This document shows, piece by piece, positions 35,701-48,375 of a stretch of DNA of 64,000 bases. Below the pieces are notes generated by a model, which ran no database searches, was not told where the DNA came from, and worked only from the letters and a program-made list of their open reading frames with translations. The stretch is from Pelargonium tetragonum. Taxonomy: Eukaryota; Streptophyta; Magnoliopsida; Geraniales; Geraniaceae. Numbering within the stretch: position 1 is the stretch's first letter; each line of letters begins with the position of its first letter. The stretch spans positions 1 through 64,000 of the forward strand of contig JAYMTL010000039.1 of the NCBI GenBank assembly GCA_036897445.1, in the 5' to 3' direction. The position numbers were made by a program, and so were the translations under genes.

Positions 35701-38700
35701 GTGCATTTCCATTAGTTAAAGCGAGAATCATTCTTTTGAGTTTTACAGGCAAGTAAGTGGGTTTCTTTATTAGTTTCTGATTCGCAGTTAGATCCAGGAA
35801 AGAAGTACTCCAGTTTCCTAAGAGTTTGTAGAATACTACATATAATACCCCTAAAAGTTACGGGCTTTTCGTTAGGGAACTCAAAACTAAATTGATAGGA
35901 AGGAGAGCTCGCAATATCGTGCAATTCAATGCCTTTCATTTTAAACCACTCGACCGCTGTTGACAGAAGGAGATCCTCTCAAGCAAAATTAAGATTTATG
36001 AATCATAAGCGAAATCTGTTACTATTCCTGAAGAAGTCATACCCAAACCAAGGTTTGATCTAAAGGTTAGGAATCCATCTTAAAAAGAAAGGTTCTCTTT
36101 TTGTCTATTAAGACTTATATTCCCGAGTTTATCCAAAAAGGAAAGGGTAGAAATTCTAGCTATGCCCTGTTTAGAAATATTAAAAACAAGAAAAAAGTGT
36201 CTATAAATAAGAGGTAGGGAGGTACAAAATTTGGTAGATAAAGTAGAACCCTAAAGAACGAAACTGTTGTTATGGCGCCTCGTAGCTCTTGCTCTTACGC
36301 TGGGTAACTTGTAAAAATCTTTGTTATTTCATTACTCTGTTAATAGGGGCTACAGGCTAAGCGTAAGATCCGGCAGTTGCTATTCATAATGAAATAAAGG
36401 GGATTTCCGGATGCTATGTTTCACAGCTAGGGACTCTACCTCGGATCCTCGGTCTGGTAAGTAAACAGGTAGTTCATTTTCTTTTTAGGAATCCCTAGGT
36501 TTAGCCTTAATTATGTAGAATTTTACAGAAGTTCTTGATGAGTAACAATTAATTAGGCCTTGTTAGCCCTTAAATAAGATATAAGCTTCTAGTAGGTTGT
36601 TCTCTGCCAATAGGATTTCGGAACTTTTAAAGGAGGTTGTCATTAATCCACAAGGCTAATGTTAAGCAGGATTTTAAAGAACGCTTTAGTACTTCGCTCT
36701 TTGTCAAGCCTGCAACTATATAGTATTCTCCTTTTATATTAATTAATAAAGTTTTCTTTTTCTCGCGTATAAGTCTTCTTCTATTTAAAGGCATCCTTTC
36801 AGCACAAAAACCGGCTATACTTTTGGGGACAAAAAATGACTAATCAGAGTAGATAAACTCAGGTTCATAAAGAAAGCAAAAGAGGTACAAACAAGCTAAC
36901 TTTAACCGAGGGCCTCTATCGTTATGAGAATCGGAAAAGTATATAACTAATATTAAGGATTCCGCGGGGGTTCGGGAGTTAGAGTAACCCTCTAATCTTT
37001 CCACCTTTTGGGTACTCCTTAAAAGGGGTTTCAATACAGGATAAATTCAGTTGCTTGTTTTAGAGCTTCCTATGTTTAGTATGGTATAATTTTGGATTCT
37101 TATATGCCGCAATAACCCTAACAGTTGAGCGAGTTTAGTAGAAATTTATAGGTAAGTCGTATTTTAACACAAAAAAGGAAACCTGATTTACTGCAGATCT
37201 CTAACTCGGTTTTAGGATGCTGAGAATTTGAAAACTAAAAGTATTGCAAAAAACTCATTTTATTAGATAGACCTAACTAAAGTCATGTTAACATTCTTCA
37301 AAGGGAGCCGTTATCAATAGGATCCTCCGACTCCTATGAAATAGGTTTGCGTATGTTATTTTTTTAATAGAAACAAGGATAAAATAATTTATAAAAGCTC
37401 ACATAGGGGGCTCTCCGTATCCGTATTATAACTTAGAATACGAAACCTAGATTTTCTTGTAAGTTTATCCAGGACTATTTTACAAAAAAGTCTCCCTTGT
37501 ATTAATACAAATGGGTATTGAAACTTTTAGGAAATAACCCGCTTCCAGAAACCTTAGTTATTTTGAAATTTATCTATACTTATTAGAAACTCGATTTTTA
37601 ACTCCTAATTAAAGAATGAGATTCAATAAACAAGTATAAAATCATTCCTCGATTATTATAATTTATCAGCTACAACATTCCTTTAGTTTACCACAAAACT
37701 TGAGTATAGGAATAATTCTGGGTTTCGCCTATGGGATTTAACCAAATGAATGGAAAAACCCGCTTTTACAAAAGGCAGAATTTCACGAAAGTTTTTAGTT
37801 GTTCTTTTTCTAGTAGTATTGCAAACCCGCAAAATGACTTACTTAGAGAGAAATAAATACAAAAATTAGCTAGAATATAGTATAACCTTTATACCTAAAA
37901 TAAAGACAAGAATTTATAACAGATCTAAGGTAAAGCGAAGCACTTTTAAGAAAAAGATTGCGGGTTCGAAGCGTGTAGAAAGGCTTTTAATAACCTGAAT
38001 AATTAAAACTAGACTTGCATTTTCCTATTACGATGATCAGATATCATAGTTAAATATTTCTAATTAGAGTTTAACTTACTCAATTATATTATAAAACTTT
38101 GTCTATTTGAAGTGAAGTTAAGGTTGTTATATAATATAGCGCAAAAAGGGGAGCCGCAGTAGCCAGCCTAATGCCCTATTCTGTTAAAATGTAATAGGGA
38201 GGGGTTGCTGATTAGTAAAAGAGAAGGGGAACTCGCTTTGTTTTTTTCCAACCCAAATTTACTTAATAGATAGTCTTTATCTATTACTAGACACTGATTG
38301 CCTCTTTTTCTTTTACTGCGGGTTTCATAAAGGAGATCTATAAATCTGGTTACTTTTGAATGAAAACAAAGACAAGGTTGCCTTGTAGAAAAAACCTTTA
38401 GGATTATAAGTTTTCTAAGTTCTCCGGATGTAGGCAATAAAAAAAGAAAGAAAAAGGAAGATCTTTACTAACTGGGACTTCTTCTAAGCTGTATTTAAAA
38501 TTATCGAGTTTCATTCTTGGAATTTGGGATCTTGCTACTAAGGGGGTTTGTTTAAAAGAAAGTATTAAAAGGAATAAAGATAATCTACTTTAGTAACAAT
38601 AGAGTTGTTATGTAATACAAATACTAAAGCTATTTAAATGTTTAAGTCAAACTCTCCTCAAGGCCCTTAACTTATTAGAAATACAGGAAAGCGTTTACAA

Positions 38701-41469
38701 GCTTGCTTAAGGTTGCCTATTTCCTAATAAAAAAAGAGGTATCCCAATCTAGTCTAGGTCTCCTTTAAGTAGTGCAAAACTAGAGTAAATTTTAACAAAC
38801 CCCGATTGAGTCTATGTAGCACTTGTAACTAAAGCAAAATCCCAAGACAATAAAAAGAACACCTGGCGCTTTCAACTCCTAAGGCTAAAGCTTCTTAAAT
38901 GCCTCTAAAATTAGACTTTTATAACCTAAAGACTTTATTATTCCTTAAACACCTACTCAAGAGTACAGAAGCGCCCACTTGGACAAAGGATTCCTTCCAC
39001 CCTTGATAGTAAGTATACTAAATCAACAAAATTCTATATTAATATAAAGTAATTAGCTAAGCTAAAATCCTAAAAGTTCTCATTTAGATTCCAAGGTTTC
39101 CTATAGCAGAAGGACTCAAAAACAAATGAAATGCAAAAAAAGGAAAGGCTCTTGAAAATAGGTGATTACTTCACTATATAAAGGGATACCCGTTTCTTAA
39201 TTGGGTTTACTCGCTTTGTACTACTAAACCCTAGTTTAGATTGTAAGAATTCCATTACCTTGCGAAAGAAACCAGACCAGAAATGTATCTAAATCCTTAC
39301 TATGAAACTAATATCTAACTACTCCTTACATAAAAATATGAATTGAGTCCCATATTGATGAAGGCTACCCTTTTTCGTTAAGAAATTAAATATACAAAGT
39401 TTTCGGCTATAGAATTCCGGGGGTTTTAAGTCAATGTAAGCGTACAGTGTTGCTAGTTTTTGTAAGTTCGTAAGCACGTCAATAGTACAAAGATTTTTTT
39501 GTCTTGAAAGTAAGCTGTTTAGAAAGTTCCTTAGCTAAATTGGGGTTTCTTTCTATTTATAGGGGTACTCTAAGACATTCCGAGTATAGGATAGGGGCTC
39601 CTTTGGTGTGTAAAATGAAAGCTTTACATTACAGTGGAAACATAGATTTTTATTATTTATTCGAGTATCTCCGCGTAGTCTAAACTTTGACTGGGACTCT
39701 CCTCATTTATTGGTTAGAGTGGGTTGTAAAGGAATTATACGACTTATAAATAATAAAGTTACCCATTACTAGGTTTTGCTTCTTTTGCCTCAAATAGGAA
39801 ATTCAAAGGCTCCTGTATCCTTTAATTTAGCGTATTCTCCCAGTTTAACGTAACCACAGCTTCTTAAAAAGAGCACTAAAATTTGTAAGGAATTGTTCGC
39901 ACTCCTTGGCAAATAAAGAGCAACCCCGCCCTTGAAAAGTTGGATAACGAAAATATATTAAGAGACCCCTTCTAAAACCTAGACCCATGTACAAGAATAA
40001 AAGTAACAACTTATTTCCAGCCCTGCGTCGACTCCCTACAAGGAAGGCTATTAAATTTAAAGGATATTAAGGCTTTGCATAAAAGCAATAAAAAGAAAAT
40101 AATGGATTACTCTGGCTTAGACTGATAACCAATCTGTATTAAAAAAGAATAGACTATCCTATTATAATATAACTCTCACAAGAGTTCTTTTTAAACTAAG
40201 GTTACTCCTTGTTCCGTTCTTGTCCTAAGGATCCCACTGAATTTTCTCTTTTGGGTAGACATAAACAAATGACCATGAAAAGCTGCAACCTGTGAAAAAA
40301 AATAGAAGTTCGATTTTTAAAGATAGAGACTCATGCCGAGAATTTGGAAATAAAAGAGCTTCGAAGGACTTCTGCGGATAAAATAGAGTACACCCCCCTC
40401 TTTAAATTACCGAAAAACTTTTGCTAAAGTTGAAATAGAATATAGCGTAATCGTGAATCTACACACCCTGGAGTTGTATATAATATTAAGATGTATATAG
40501 AGTCAAAAAACTTAGTTAATTAATTATGGATAAACTCCTTGCTTAATTGAAAAAAAATTTTTAAACAAGAACTCGTGAGGTAGACATATAGCAAGAAAAG
40601 AGGTTCTTGTCCGTCAAAAAATTTTATAGATGATTAAACTCTTCAAACCAACCCAAGACAAAATTACCTTGTATTATTAAACTCAAATATTTCGTTTCCA
40701 TAATAGTATACCCTACTTGCCTTTCCTCCTTTTCAAGGTAGATTTCCGACTTATTATATTAACTCCATTTCTTTATATAAAGGGATTTGTGTGGTGTGAT
40801 CGGAGACGCAAGGTTTTTGCCTTTTTATTATGGTATACTCTCCATTTTATAAACCCCTCAAAAAGCTAGGATAATGTTGAAATCCTTTTTTAATTAAACG
40901 AGTGACCCCTCTAAGAAGCCCTTGTATTTACTTCAGTAATTCCAGGAAAGATTAGAAACTTTATATTTATAGCATAAGGCATAAAAAAAGATACTAATTG
41001 GTATAAAGGGTTTTTTATTAATCAGAGGCTTTTGTTAATTCGCCGTGGAATTCTATAAGATTATGGAATTAAACTTTTGTAGGGATGCCTTAAATTTTTT
41101 TGGAAGTCCTTGTCGGTGGCTATCTCAACTGCGGTTACTGTCTTTTTATCAGGGTCCTGTTACTAAAAAAAGTTAATAAATAAAAGCGCGAAGAAACTCC
41201 CCCAACCCTGCTGAGTAAAACTTCACAGCCCGGGAACCTTTTCTAATAATTTCTATAGCGCACACTTAGAATGTGATAGACAAATATTCTAGGCATTTTC
41301 GCAAATTCTATACAAGTGATGAGTGTTAAGGGTTTTTAAGCCAGGAAGAAAAAAAGAGAAAAGTTTAGAGAAGGAAACTTTATCCTTTATAAGAACAAAA
41401 CACTTTCTATGTGAATTGTGTCTACTCTAAAGTGAGCTGTCGAGGACTTTAAAGAGCTTTTGAAAGTAA
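29767..41469. other. Long gene-free region (11.7 kb)
   Basis: Frames at 35712-35939 (75 codons) and 38168-38437 (89 codons), both minus, are of chance length and have no motif I can name. Palindrome-family members include GGGATCCC (34324-34331), GGAATCC (36069 and 36489) and a GGGATCCCTTGTA near 31693. CCTTGTAA occurs at 31482 and 32035. No structural RNA seen. Confidence 0.45.
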
Positions 41470-41479
41470 ACCGGGGCCT

Positions 41480-41512
41480 CTTTTAATCAGACGTCAAAGG
41501 TTCAAGTCTCTT
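41480..41512 (+). other. Partial tRNA-like element, Lys-like anticodon loop
   Basis: CTTTTAA (41480-41486) followed after nine bases by AAAGG-TTCAAGT-CTCTT (41496-41512) copies the spacing of the anticodon loop and T-arm of a bacterial-type tRNA-Lys(UUU). The anticodon stem pairs at only about three of five positions and no acceptor or D-arm is visible. It is best seen as a remnant or coincidence. Confidence 0.18.
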
Positions 41513-43247
41513 AATTAATATCATTTTATAACAAGGTTTTGCCCCAATCTTTCCTTGGCAAAAGGAAATTGACCATCCATTAGGGGCGGTCCTTTTTTTT
41601 TTATAATTTATATAGGTATTGGGTTTGTAGGAATTCTTTTTCCTCAGTTCCGGGTCTAGTGAAATTCTAGGAAAGCCTTTATCAAATGTGGGGAGTTCTA
41701 AATCTGTTTGACAACAAATTCTTATTTTCGTGGATAGAGATTGCGGCCCTACACCAGCCAGGACTATACGTTACTACGAGACACCTCTGTTTTCAAGTAC
41801 TAGTAAGGGGGCACCCCTAACGTAGGGTAGGGTTTACAGAATTTTTAAAAATTCAATTTAGAGCTAATGGATGCTTTCTTGAGTTTTTTTAGTTTGTATA
41901 ATTACAAAAAGGGGACCTATGATAGGTTTACTTTACAAAGAGAGAGTTTCAAAGTTAAAAGAGGTCCGTCCTGGTTCACCGTGGTAGTATTTCCTACAAT
42001 TTTGTTAAAACGAGTTCGAGGAAAGTCCTTTTGGTTGTATTTAATAAGTCACTTACATATAGATAACTAAATAAAGTTAAGGGCTTGGTAAGTTCTCAAA
42101 TTTGCAGTATTTAAAACTAAAAAAGGAGCCTTGTACGGTGGTAGCTGAACGAGGATTTCCCGTTATTTATTTCAATTTCATAAAGGTAACCCCACCTAGC
42201 CTGTCTTTTGTAATCTATAAAGTTTATACTAAGAGGCTTCAAAATTATGCTTTCGATCAAAGGTCTGTATAAGAAAACGCAAGGCCGCGGATAATATATT
42301 AAATAAAAGGGGGTTTTGTACCTGAGTACTATATAAGATAATAAGTAACAGGATACCAAATGTCAGGTAAATCCTCAAACAGATATAGAAGTACTAAAAC
42401 AAATTACAGGCCAAAAAACTCCCTCAAAAAAGGTTAAGTTTCGGAAAAAGTTAAAGTAAGTAGAATAGTTTGGGACCAACCCTTTTGCATTATCCTCCTT
42501 ATTTACTCAGATACGTGCTATGCTTTAACCGAGAGGGCTCGCTTAAGTTTTTGTACTTTTTTTTAGCCAATATCTATATATTTATAAAGAGTCAAGTTTT
42601 CAGCCGGTTTTAAACCCCCGATTCCTTGTAAGTTTTGATGACAAGAAAGGGGTCTTTTAACAATATGCAAATAAACTCTCAATTAAAGAAACTAAGCTTT
42701 CTCTGAACTATTTTGCAAGATCTTGGGGCAGTAGTGGACGAGTACCACAGGAATATTTGAAATGTAAGCGTAAAAGTCAAAGTAGAATCTAGTATCTCTG
42801 TAACATAGGTATCTGATGTACCATAACTTTCCTATCCCAGTAGGGCAAGCCTATTCCTTTTTTACAACAGAGTCAAGCTGAAGGCCCCGTTGTCTAATAG
42901 TATATAAGGTCAACAACCTGGAAACAATAAAGAAAAGGGGGATTTCTAGAGAATTAAACTTTTTTAGAAATGTGTATAAAATCTAATACTAGAAAGCAAT
43001 TTCAATGCCCGGCTCGATAAAACCATGTACAGAGAGCTACAGAGAAAATAACGAAAGCGCCTTTTATACAGGGGCTCTTAAACTTACTTAAGAATTTAAG
43101 GTTGTATATAAATTAAGGGTTTTCGAACCTCTTGCGGAAATACCTACATGACGGACTCTTAAGCCCTTAACTAATGTGACTACTCGACTACTTTATTTTC
43201 ACAAAACTAGCTTCTCTATGACCCGTCCCGGTCTTCAAAAAGTTAGT

Positions 43248-43257
43248 AGGAATTCCT
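43248..43257 (+). repeat. Palindrome AGGAATTCCT followed by TGT
   Basis: Perfect 10-bp palindrome running into CCTTGTGC, close to the CCTTGTAA tail seen at 388. Member of the dispersed family. Confidence 0.55.
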
Positions 43258-43549
43258 TGTGCGAGATAATAGGGCTCATGATTGCTGCTATAGTTACTTA
43301 TTTAAAGGTTGTTGCTATAGGTAATCCCTACGACAAAACCTTACCGGTTTTGATAACTTTTGGTTAAGTAGCCCCCCTGTACTTATAGAATTCTCTAAGC
43401 GAAGGCAAGAGGTAATACACTCTTAATTTAAATAAAAGATACTCGAGGGATCTCCCTTTATTACGGAACAAATACAAAGCACCCGGGCTATTCCTTTACT
43501 ACCTTTACTATTTTAACCCTTGCAAATAAAAAACTAAGGCTAATTGAAA

Positions 43550-43852
43550 CTACACTTTATTCCCAATATCCGGAGTTTGTCCTTGAGTGGAAACTTTCTT
43601 TTTCATTTTGCTATCCAAAGCGCCCTCTATTTCAAAAAAGGGAAATTCCTTTTTAGTGCCCCTTTTAGAAGAGAAAGTCACATAGTTGTTGTTTTTCTTT
43701 AGTATAAAAAGAGGTAGTAAGCGTCTAGTATGTTCTGCAGCTTTTTTTTCTTTCTTTTTTATATGACTTATCTTTAACCAACATATAAGACTGGTAAATC
43801 CGCTTACATAAGGGCACTTAGGTGCATTAGTAAACAAAGAAAAGCTAACCAA
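43550..43852 (-). CDS. Longest open frame (100 codons), probably chance
   Basis: It uses a TTG-type start; the stop is TAG. The sequence has a short hydrophobic patch, then basic low-complexity runs (HIKKKEKKAAEHTRRL, FILKKNNNYVTF, MKKKVSTQGQ). A run of Lys-coding AAA/AAG reflects a T-rich plus-strand tract. Its length is about what the longest random frame should be in 64 kb at this base composition. No domain, no ribosome site and no partner genes are seen. I include it only because a reader would otherwise ask about it. Confidence 0.12.
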   Translation of the reverse strand: MVSFSLFTNAPKCPYVSGFTSLICWLKISHIKKKEKKAAEHTRRLLPLFILKKNNNYVTFSSKRGTKKEFPFFEIEGALDSKMKKKVSTQGQTPDIGNKV

Positions 43853-45939
43853 GGGTTCGGCTAATAAGAGGGGCCTTAGGCTCTAGCAAAGCCTTTGAGG
43901 TTTTCTACTGGGTCCAAAATACAAGAGTTGGGACTCCCTAGATAGCTGATAGATAGTTATTTAACTTGTAAAACCTGTACAATTCACATCTTTTTAATCA
44001 ATCTATTAAGAAGTCTTCCTTGTTTTAGAATTCCTATACAAATTAAGTCTCTACAACTAAAACGGGGATAAGATAAGTAAAGAACACGAAAGCAAATAAA
44101 GCCTCTCTTTTACTAGTGTCCACTAAAGGAAAACAGCCGGCTTCTCCTAGCCTTAGCCAAGGAAAAAGGGTGGTCCTTATTTATATAAATAAAGAGTATC
44201 CTTAAGGGCAGGTGAATTTAAGGATAATGGGAGGCTTTTCTTATACAGTTATTTATAGGTTTGTAATAGATATAGATTGTTTTACTTATACTGTATGTTA
44301 TAGTCTAAGGTATATTCCCTTATCGTTTAGGTGTTAGTGGTATAAGGAGGATAGATCCTTATATTTAGTAGGGAAGTGGTCAAGGGGGTTTGTAAAAAGT
44401 GTAGTATACCGACTTACATTATAACCACCAACTTCCAACTTCATAACCTCTTTCTTCTTCATACTCATAATTTCATTCAAAAATGACTGAGAATTGCTAA
44501 ACTTTTTTTACTAGAACTTACAAAGCCTGACAAGCCAGAAAGGGTACTCTTCAATTTAGACTTCAAGAGAGCAGAACCTTAGCTCTTCCAAGAACCAAGC
44601 TTCTCAAAAAGGATTGTAAGGGACCCTTCCTTAGGTTACTCAGAATTACATTACCTTGTTCATCAAAATCTGTAATTAGAATTTCCCCAATTCATGAATA
44701 AAGGCTCCTGCAAAAGAGATTAACACAACAGTTTTATACCCCCGAAATTTCTTCCTTATTAATCTAAACTGGGAAAGAAAGCTTTCTAAACTGCTTACGG
44801 GAAAACCTCTTATTTAAATAGGATTTCCTAATCTAAAAGGGTTCCTTTTTCAAATGAAAGTCAGGAAAGCACAGAAGTGGTGTGTTTACCCTGTTCTGTA
44901 TTAGTTGTTTTAAATTTAGGAAACGTATTAGTACTTTCCCTTTAGTCTTTATTTCCTAAGTACTAAACAGGATAGCTGAGAATGAAAGTAAGAAAGTTTT
45001 CAAATCAAATAGAACTTAATATTCGTTTAGTTTGACTTTACAGGATACAAGGTTTTCAAGTCTACTTTGCTAAAGCTTTATTCACTTTTCTTTGGAAGCC
45101 TTAATACCTGTGCGTGGTCCCTCTTCTTAGCATGAAAGGCACAAACCTAGTCAGTATAGGATCATCAAAGGGTATTTGCTCCCTTCGTTAAAGTTTCAAA
45201 AAGAATGAACTTTTATAGCTATAAGAAACACCTTTTTTCTCAAAATTTAGCTTAGAAATAAGTTACTCTCCAATGGAAAGCCCGCCTTTTCTTTTGCATG
45301 TTCAAAATTCCATTACGAGAAAATTCATAACTTCGTTACCTTGATAGAAGTGCTCTCCAATTCCACAGCAGGTAATATGTATATATTTCGGAAAAGCAAA
45401 CTATGCTTGTTGACTTACTTTTTATGGCGTACTTTGCCTTACTCTAGTCTTTTTTTTGCCTTCTTCTGGTAGAGACAAGAATGAAAAGGGAATTTGTAAG
45501 GGCTCTTAAAACAAAAAGAGGCTTACCTCTACGCAGATACTCCATTTTGAATGCCCAGTCTAGTATGGCTATGAAGTAAGTTTAGTTATATATAACTGCT
45601 TTCCAACCTATGGTTAGGAATCTACTTTTTAGGTTCCATGGTATTTAAACTCCGGCCAAGGCGTTTCATAAAGCCTACTAGGTGGTGCGGAGCAAAAAGG
45701 ATCCTAAAAGCCCTGCAATCGGTGGTTCTCTGCTACAGAAGAGGGTTTCTAGGTAAATTTGAGGGGTCCCCCATGGAGTTAGCTTGCTTATACTACTTAC
45801 AATCTTATTTTGTGGGGATTTTCCCAGAACAAAAAAGGTATAGGAGAACCTCTATGGACTCAATTCTGATAGTTAAGCTGGAGCTACTTTAAATCCTACC
45901 CCAATCCGGAAGAGCTTAAGAAGAGTTTAAATAAAAAGT

Positions 45940-45963
45940 CAAGAACTGAAGCAAGAACTGAAG
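45940..45963 (+). repeat. Perfect 12-bp tandem duplication
   Basis: CAAGAACTGAAG is present twice in direct succession. The related 12-mer AAGAACTGAAGC occurs at 45941-45952 and again at 53457-53468, so this short unit is shared by distant sites. Confidence 0.7.
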
Positions 45964-48044
45964 ATAGGATTTTATTGTATTGAGTCCTTTATCTGCTTAC
46001 AGAATACAAAGAAGTATAAGACTTCTTTACCATCAACATCATGGGTTCTATATAACTTAATTCTTAGTTTTTGCACCTAAACGAACAGGACTTCCTTTAT
46101 GGTCTAGAGCTTTCGTTAGAGTTGCTGGATACACCAACTTATAAAGGGTTCGCCGTCTGTCTTGTAAGCTACAGTATTGCACTTATTGATTCCAATTATA
46201 GAGTTAGTGTTTCCCTGTTAAGGAGAATACCCACCCCTTGTGCTTATAGTTTAGAGGATTGAAACCGGTATCATAAAACCCTGGAAAGTAGGTAACCTTC
46301 ATCAATAAGAGAAAGAATCCCAAGGACTTGTTAAGCTAGAGAGACTGGAAACACTTTCAACAAAGATATTTATACTAATTCAATCGACGAAGCATGCCAA
46401 AGTTATTAGACCAGAATTTCATTTCTCTTTAGGTTTAGGGGTGTAGCTTTTAGAATCCCTTTAGATTTTTTAGAATTCCTCTTAGTTTCTGTCCTATATA
46501 AAGGGAAGAGAGTCTTAATCGATAATGAATACATCCTTCTACCCAAATACCAGAAAATCTTTTCTTAACAATCTATATTACAAAAAAAAAACGAGCATAC
46601 TCTAGTTTCTCCTTTATAAATTAGCTATTTGTTTGTACCGATAGCACCCCGGTAACTGGCACTAAGCTCTGCTGTTTAGTCTAAGAAAGCCTAAGAATTT
46701 ATAATACAGACAAAACTTCTTTTTTAAAGGGCCTGTGATAGTGAATGGTAATGAAAAAGAGGAATTACTTACTTCTTTGCTTTTTTATGCCCCTTTCTTA
46801 TCTTAGAGCTAAAATCTGTAACTGCATCTGTATCTTCTTATGAGCTTTACTCTTGCCGGTATAGGAATTCCCTACCTCAAATTCTAGTGATAGTCGTTAT
46901 AGTACTTATTTGTATTATACATTTAAACTAAAATATTAAATAAAAGGACTTTCAATAAAAAACTTTAAAGACAAAGAATACAAACTAAACTTCTCTGGAA
47001 AATGACCCTTTATCTCGTAAAAACCCAGTTAACTTGATCCAGGAAAATTAGAGAAAACAGCCTCTACTTTAGCTCTACACTGACTCCTACAAGGTAAAGA
47101 AATTTTCTTTGTTGGAAACTAATTGCCTTTATAACATTCCTTTCCTTTTTTGCTAACTGAAACCCCCAGAATTTCTTTAGAATTAGACAGATTCTTAATT
47201 TAACTTACTCAGTTTTCATTATTTACATTCTATAACCGGGCCTACCTAAAGGAACATGAAAACAGACCTTATCTTTCAGTTATTTTCCTTAGGTTCGTAA
47301 GGATTTCCTATTAGAAAAGAAGCATAAGCAAAAAGCAAGATAGACCACCTTAACGAAACTGAGTTACCTAAGTTTTCCTACTCACTACTCAACTAAATCC
47401 CTTCGATTTCTTAGGTCTTGACTAGTTAGTATTTTAACCCCTAGAGTTAGATTCCTAATATCTTGTAGTAAAATGAGTAGTTAAATTCAAGGAACTCCCT
47501 TTATTATCTTTATTATATAGGCCAGAAGAAGCCAAGGGACGAAGTCCTATAGTTTTATATCACTAAACTAATATGCATATGTATTCTCAAGTCAAGTTCG
47601 GGCAATTCAATTCCCTTTATTTATACCATTAGATTATATATAAGGCTAAGTGGGAGAAGTTCTAAAAAGTTTCCGTTATTTTGGTCTGTCTTGGAAACCC
47701 CAGCTTTTTTTTTAGAATACTCTAGAGGTCTGGTAATTATAATATTGTGTTACAAAGTTATTTTGTTTTTATCAGATTCAGCAAAAAGGAAAAGGTCTCC
47801 GTCCCCAAGGCAAGATAAAGGAGGGTCCGGTTTCATTAAAATTATAAAGGTAACTACGGAATGTCCCTTATCTATATATAATATACGAGACTTTGAAGTT
47901 ACTGCTGATAAAAGAAATTGGGTTAACTTCTAAGTTGATCTAAGAGAACAAGCCTGTTAAGTTAACCTTGCGTTTTTACTAACCTTCAGACCTGCCCAAT
48001 TAAGGGTTTTACAAAAATGAGGGATTCTCCTTAACAAGTAATAT
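45964..48044. other. Gene-free stretch
   Basis: Chance-length frames at 46071-46262 and 47691-47933 only. The palindrome 11-mer lies at 46863. A run of nine A at about 46581 is the longest homopolymer nearby. Confidence 0.45.
46863..46873 (+). repeat. Dispersed 11-mer AGGAATTCCCT, copy 3
   Basis: Exact copy, and the flanking T and A extend the symmetry to TAGGAATTCCCTA as at 675. Same family as 675, 26568 and 59396. Confidence 0.6.
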
Positions 48045-48180
48045 AATATCTATAACTCTAATACACTAAAATACTAACAACTAATATACCTAAACTTTAA
48101 CTAGTATATAACTATTAAACTATTAACTAATATAGAATAACTATAATAAGTATAAGATAGATACACAATATATAGAATAC
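48045..48180 (+). repeat. Low-complexity AACTAT / CTAATATA block
   Basis: The plus strand is almost free of G and repeats AACTAT, ACTAATATA and AATAACTAT with irregular spacing. It overlaps the asparagine-rich start of the open frame at 48136-48375 and may be the source of that bias. Confidence 0.45.
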
Positions 48181-48375
48181 ATAAGTACTCAAACTAGTAT
48201 CAATACAGGTTATAATACAGGGAATAACTCTAAGAGTAAGGCTACAACAGGTACAGCTATGAAGACTAAGAAAGTTCTCATCAAGAATATAATAATAGCT
48301 ATGGGTTGGATAGAAATCCAGAGTCTAGCTAAGGGGTTAGGTATGGGTATTCACAAGAGATCGAGAACTAAGTAA
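48136..48375 (+). CDS. Asn/Thr/Lys-rich frame of 79 codons, unknown
   Basis: Open from after TAG (48133-48135) to TAA (48373-48375). For such AT-rich DNA it is long and keeps one character throughout. An Asn, Thr, Tyr and Ser-rich half (NNYNKYKIDTQY, STQTSINTGYNTGNN) is followed by a lysine-rich half (SKSKATTGTAMKTKKVLIK, NIIIAMGW, SLAKGLGMGIHKRSRTK). The first ATG is internal, at 48259, so a non-ATG start or loss of the 5' end must be assumed. The NIIIA and HK phrases link it to the frames at 3.5, 5.1 and 55.2 kb. Asn- and Lys-rich ribosomal proteins (Var1/Rps3 type) are known from fungal mitochondria, but no specific match is visible. The first half overlaps a low-complexity repeat, so this may not be a gene. 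Confidence 0.35.
   Translation, partial: NNYNKYKIDTQYIEYISTQTSINTGYNTGNNSKSKATTGTAMKTKKVLIKNIIIAMGWIEIQSLAKGLGMGIHKRSRTK

Larger units (their letters stand above)
41513..45939. other. Gene-free region
   Basis: Contains the longest ATG/TTG frame of the window (43550-43852, minus, listed separately) and a 36-residue ATG frame at 44227-44337 (MGGFSYTVIYRFVID), both of chance length. Palindrome copies lie at 43248, with CCTTGTAA at 42624. No RNA gene seen. Confidence 0.45.

Noticed and set aside
41480-41512. Functional tRNA-Lys(UUU)
   Set aside because: The spacing of anticodon loop and T-arm fits, but the anticodon stem pairs poorly and no D-arm or acceptor stem is found.
43550-43852. Longest open frame (100 codons) as a real gene
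   Set aside because: It has the length expected for the longest chance frame in 64 kb of this composition, with low-complexity Lys runs and no motif. Kept in the features at very low confidence only.
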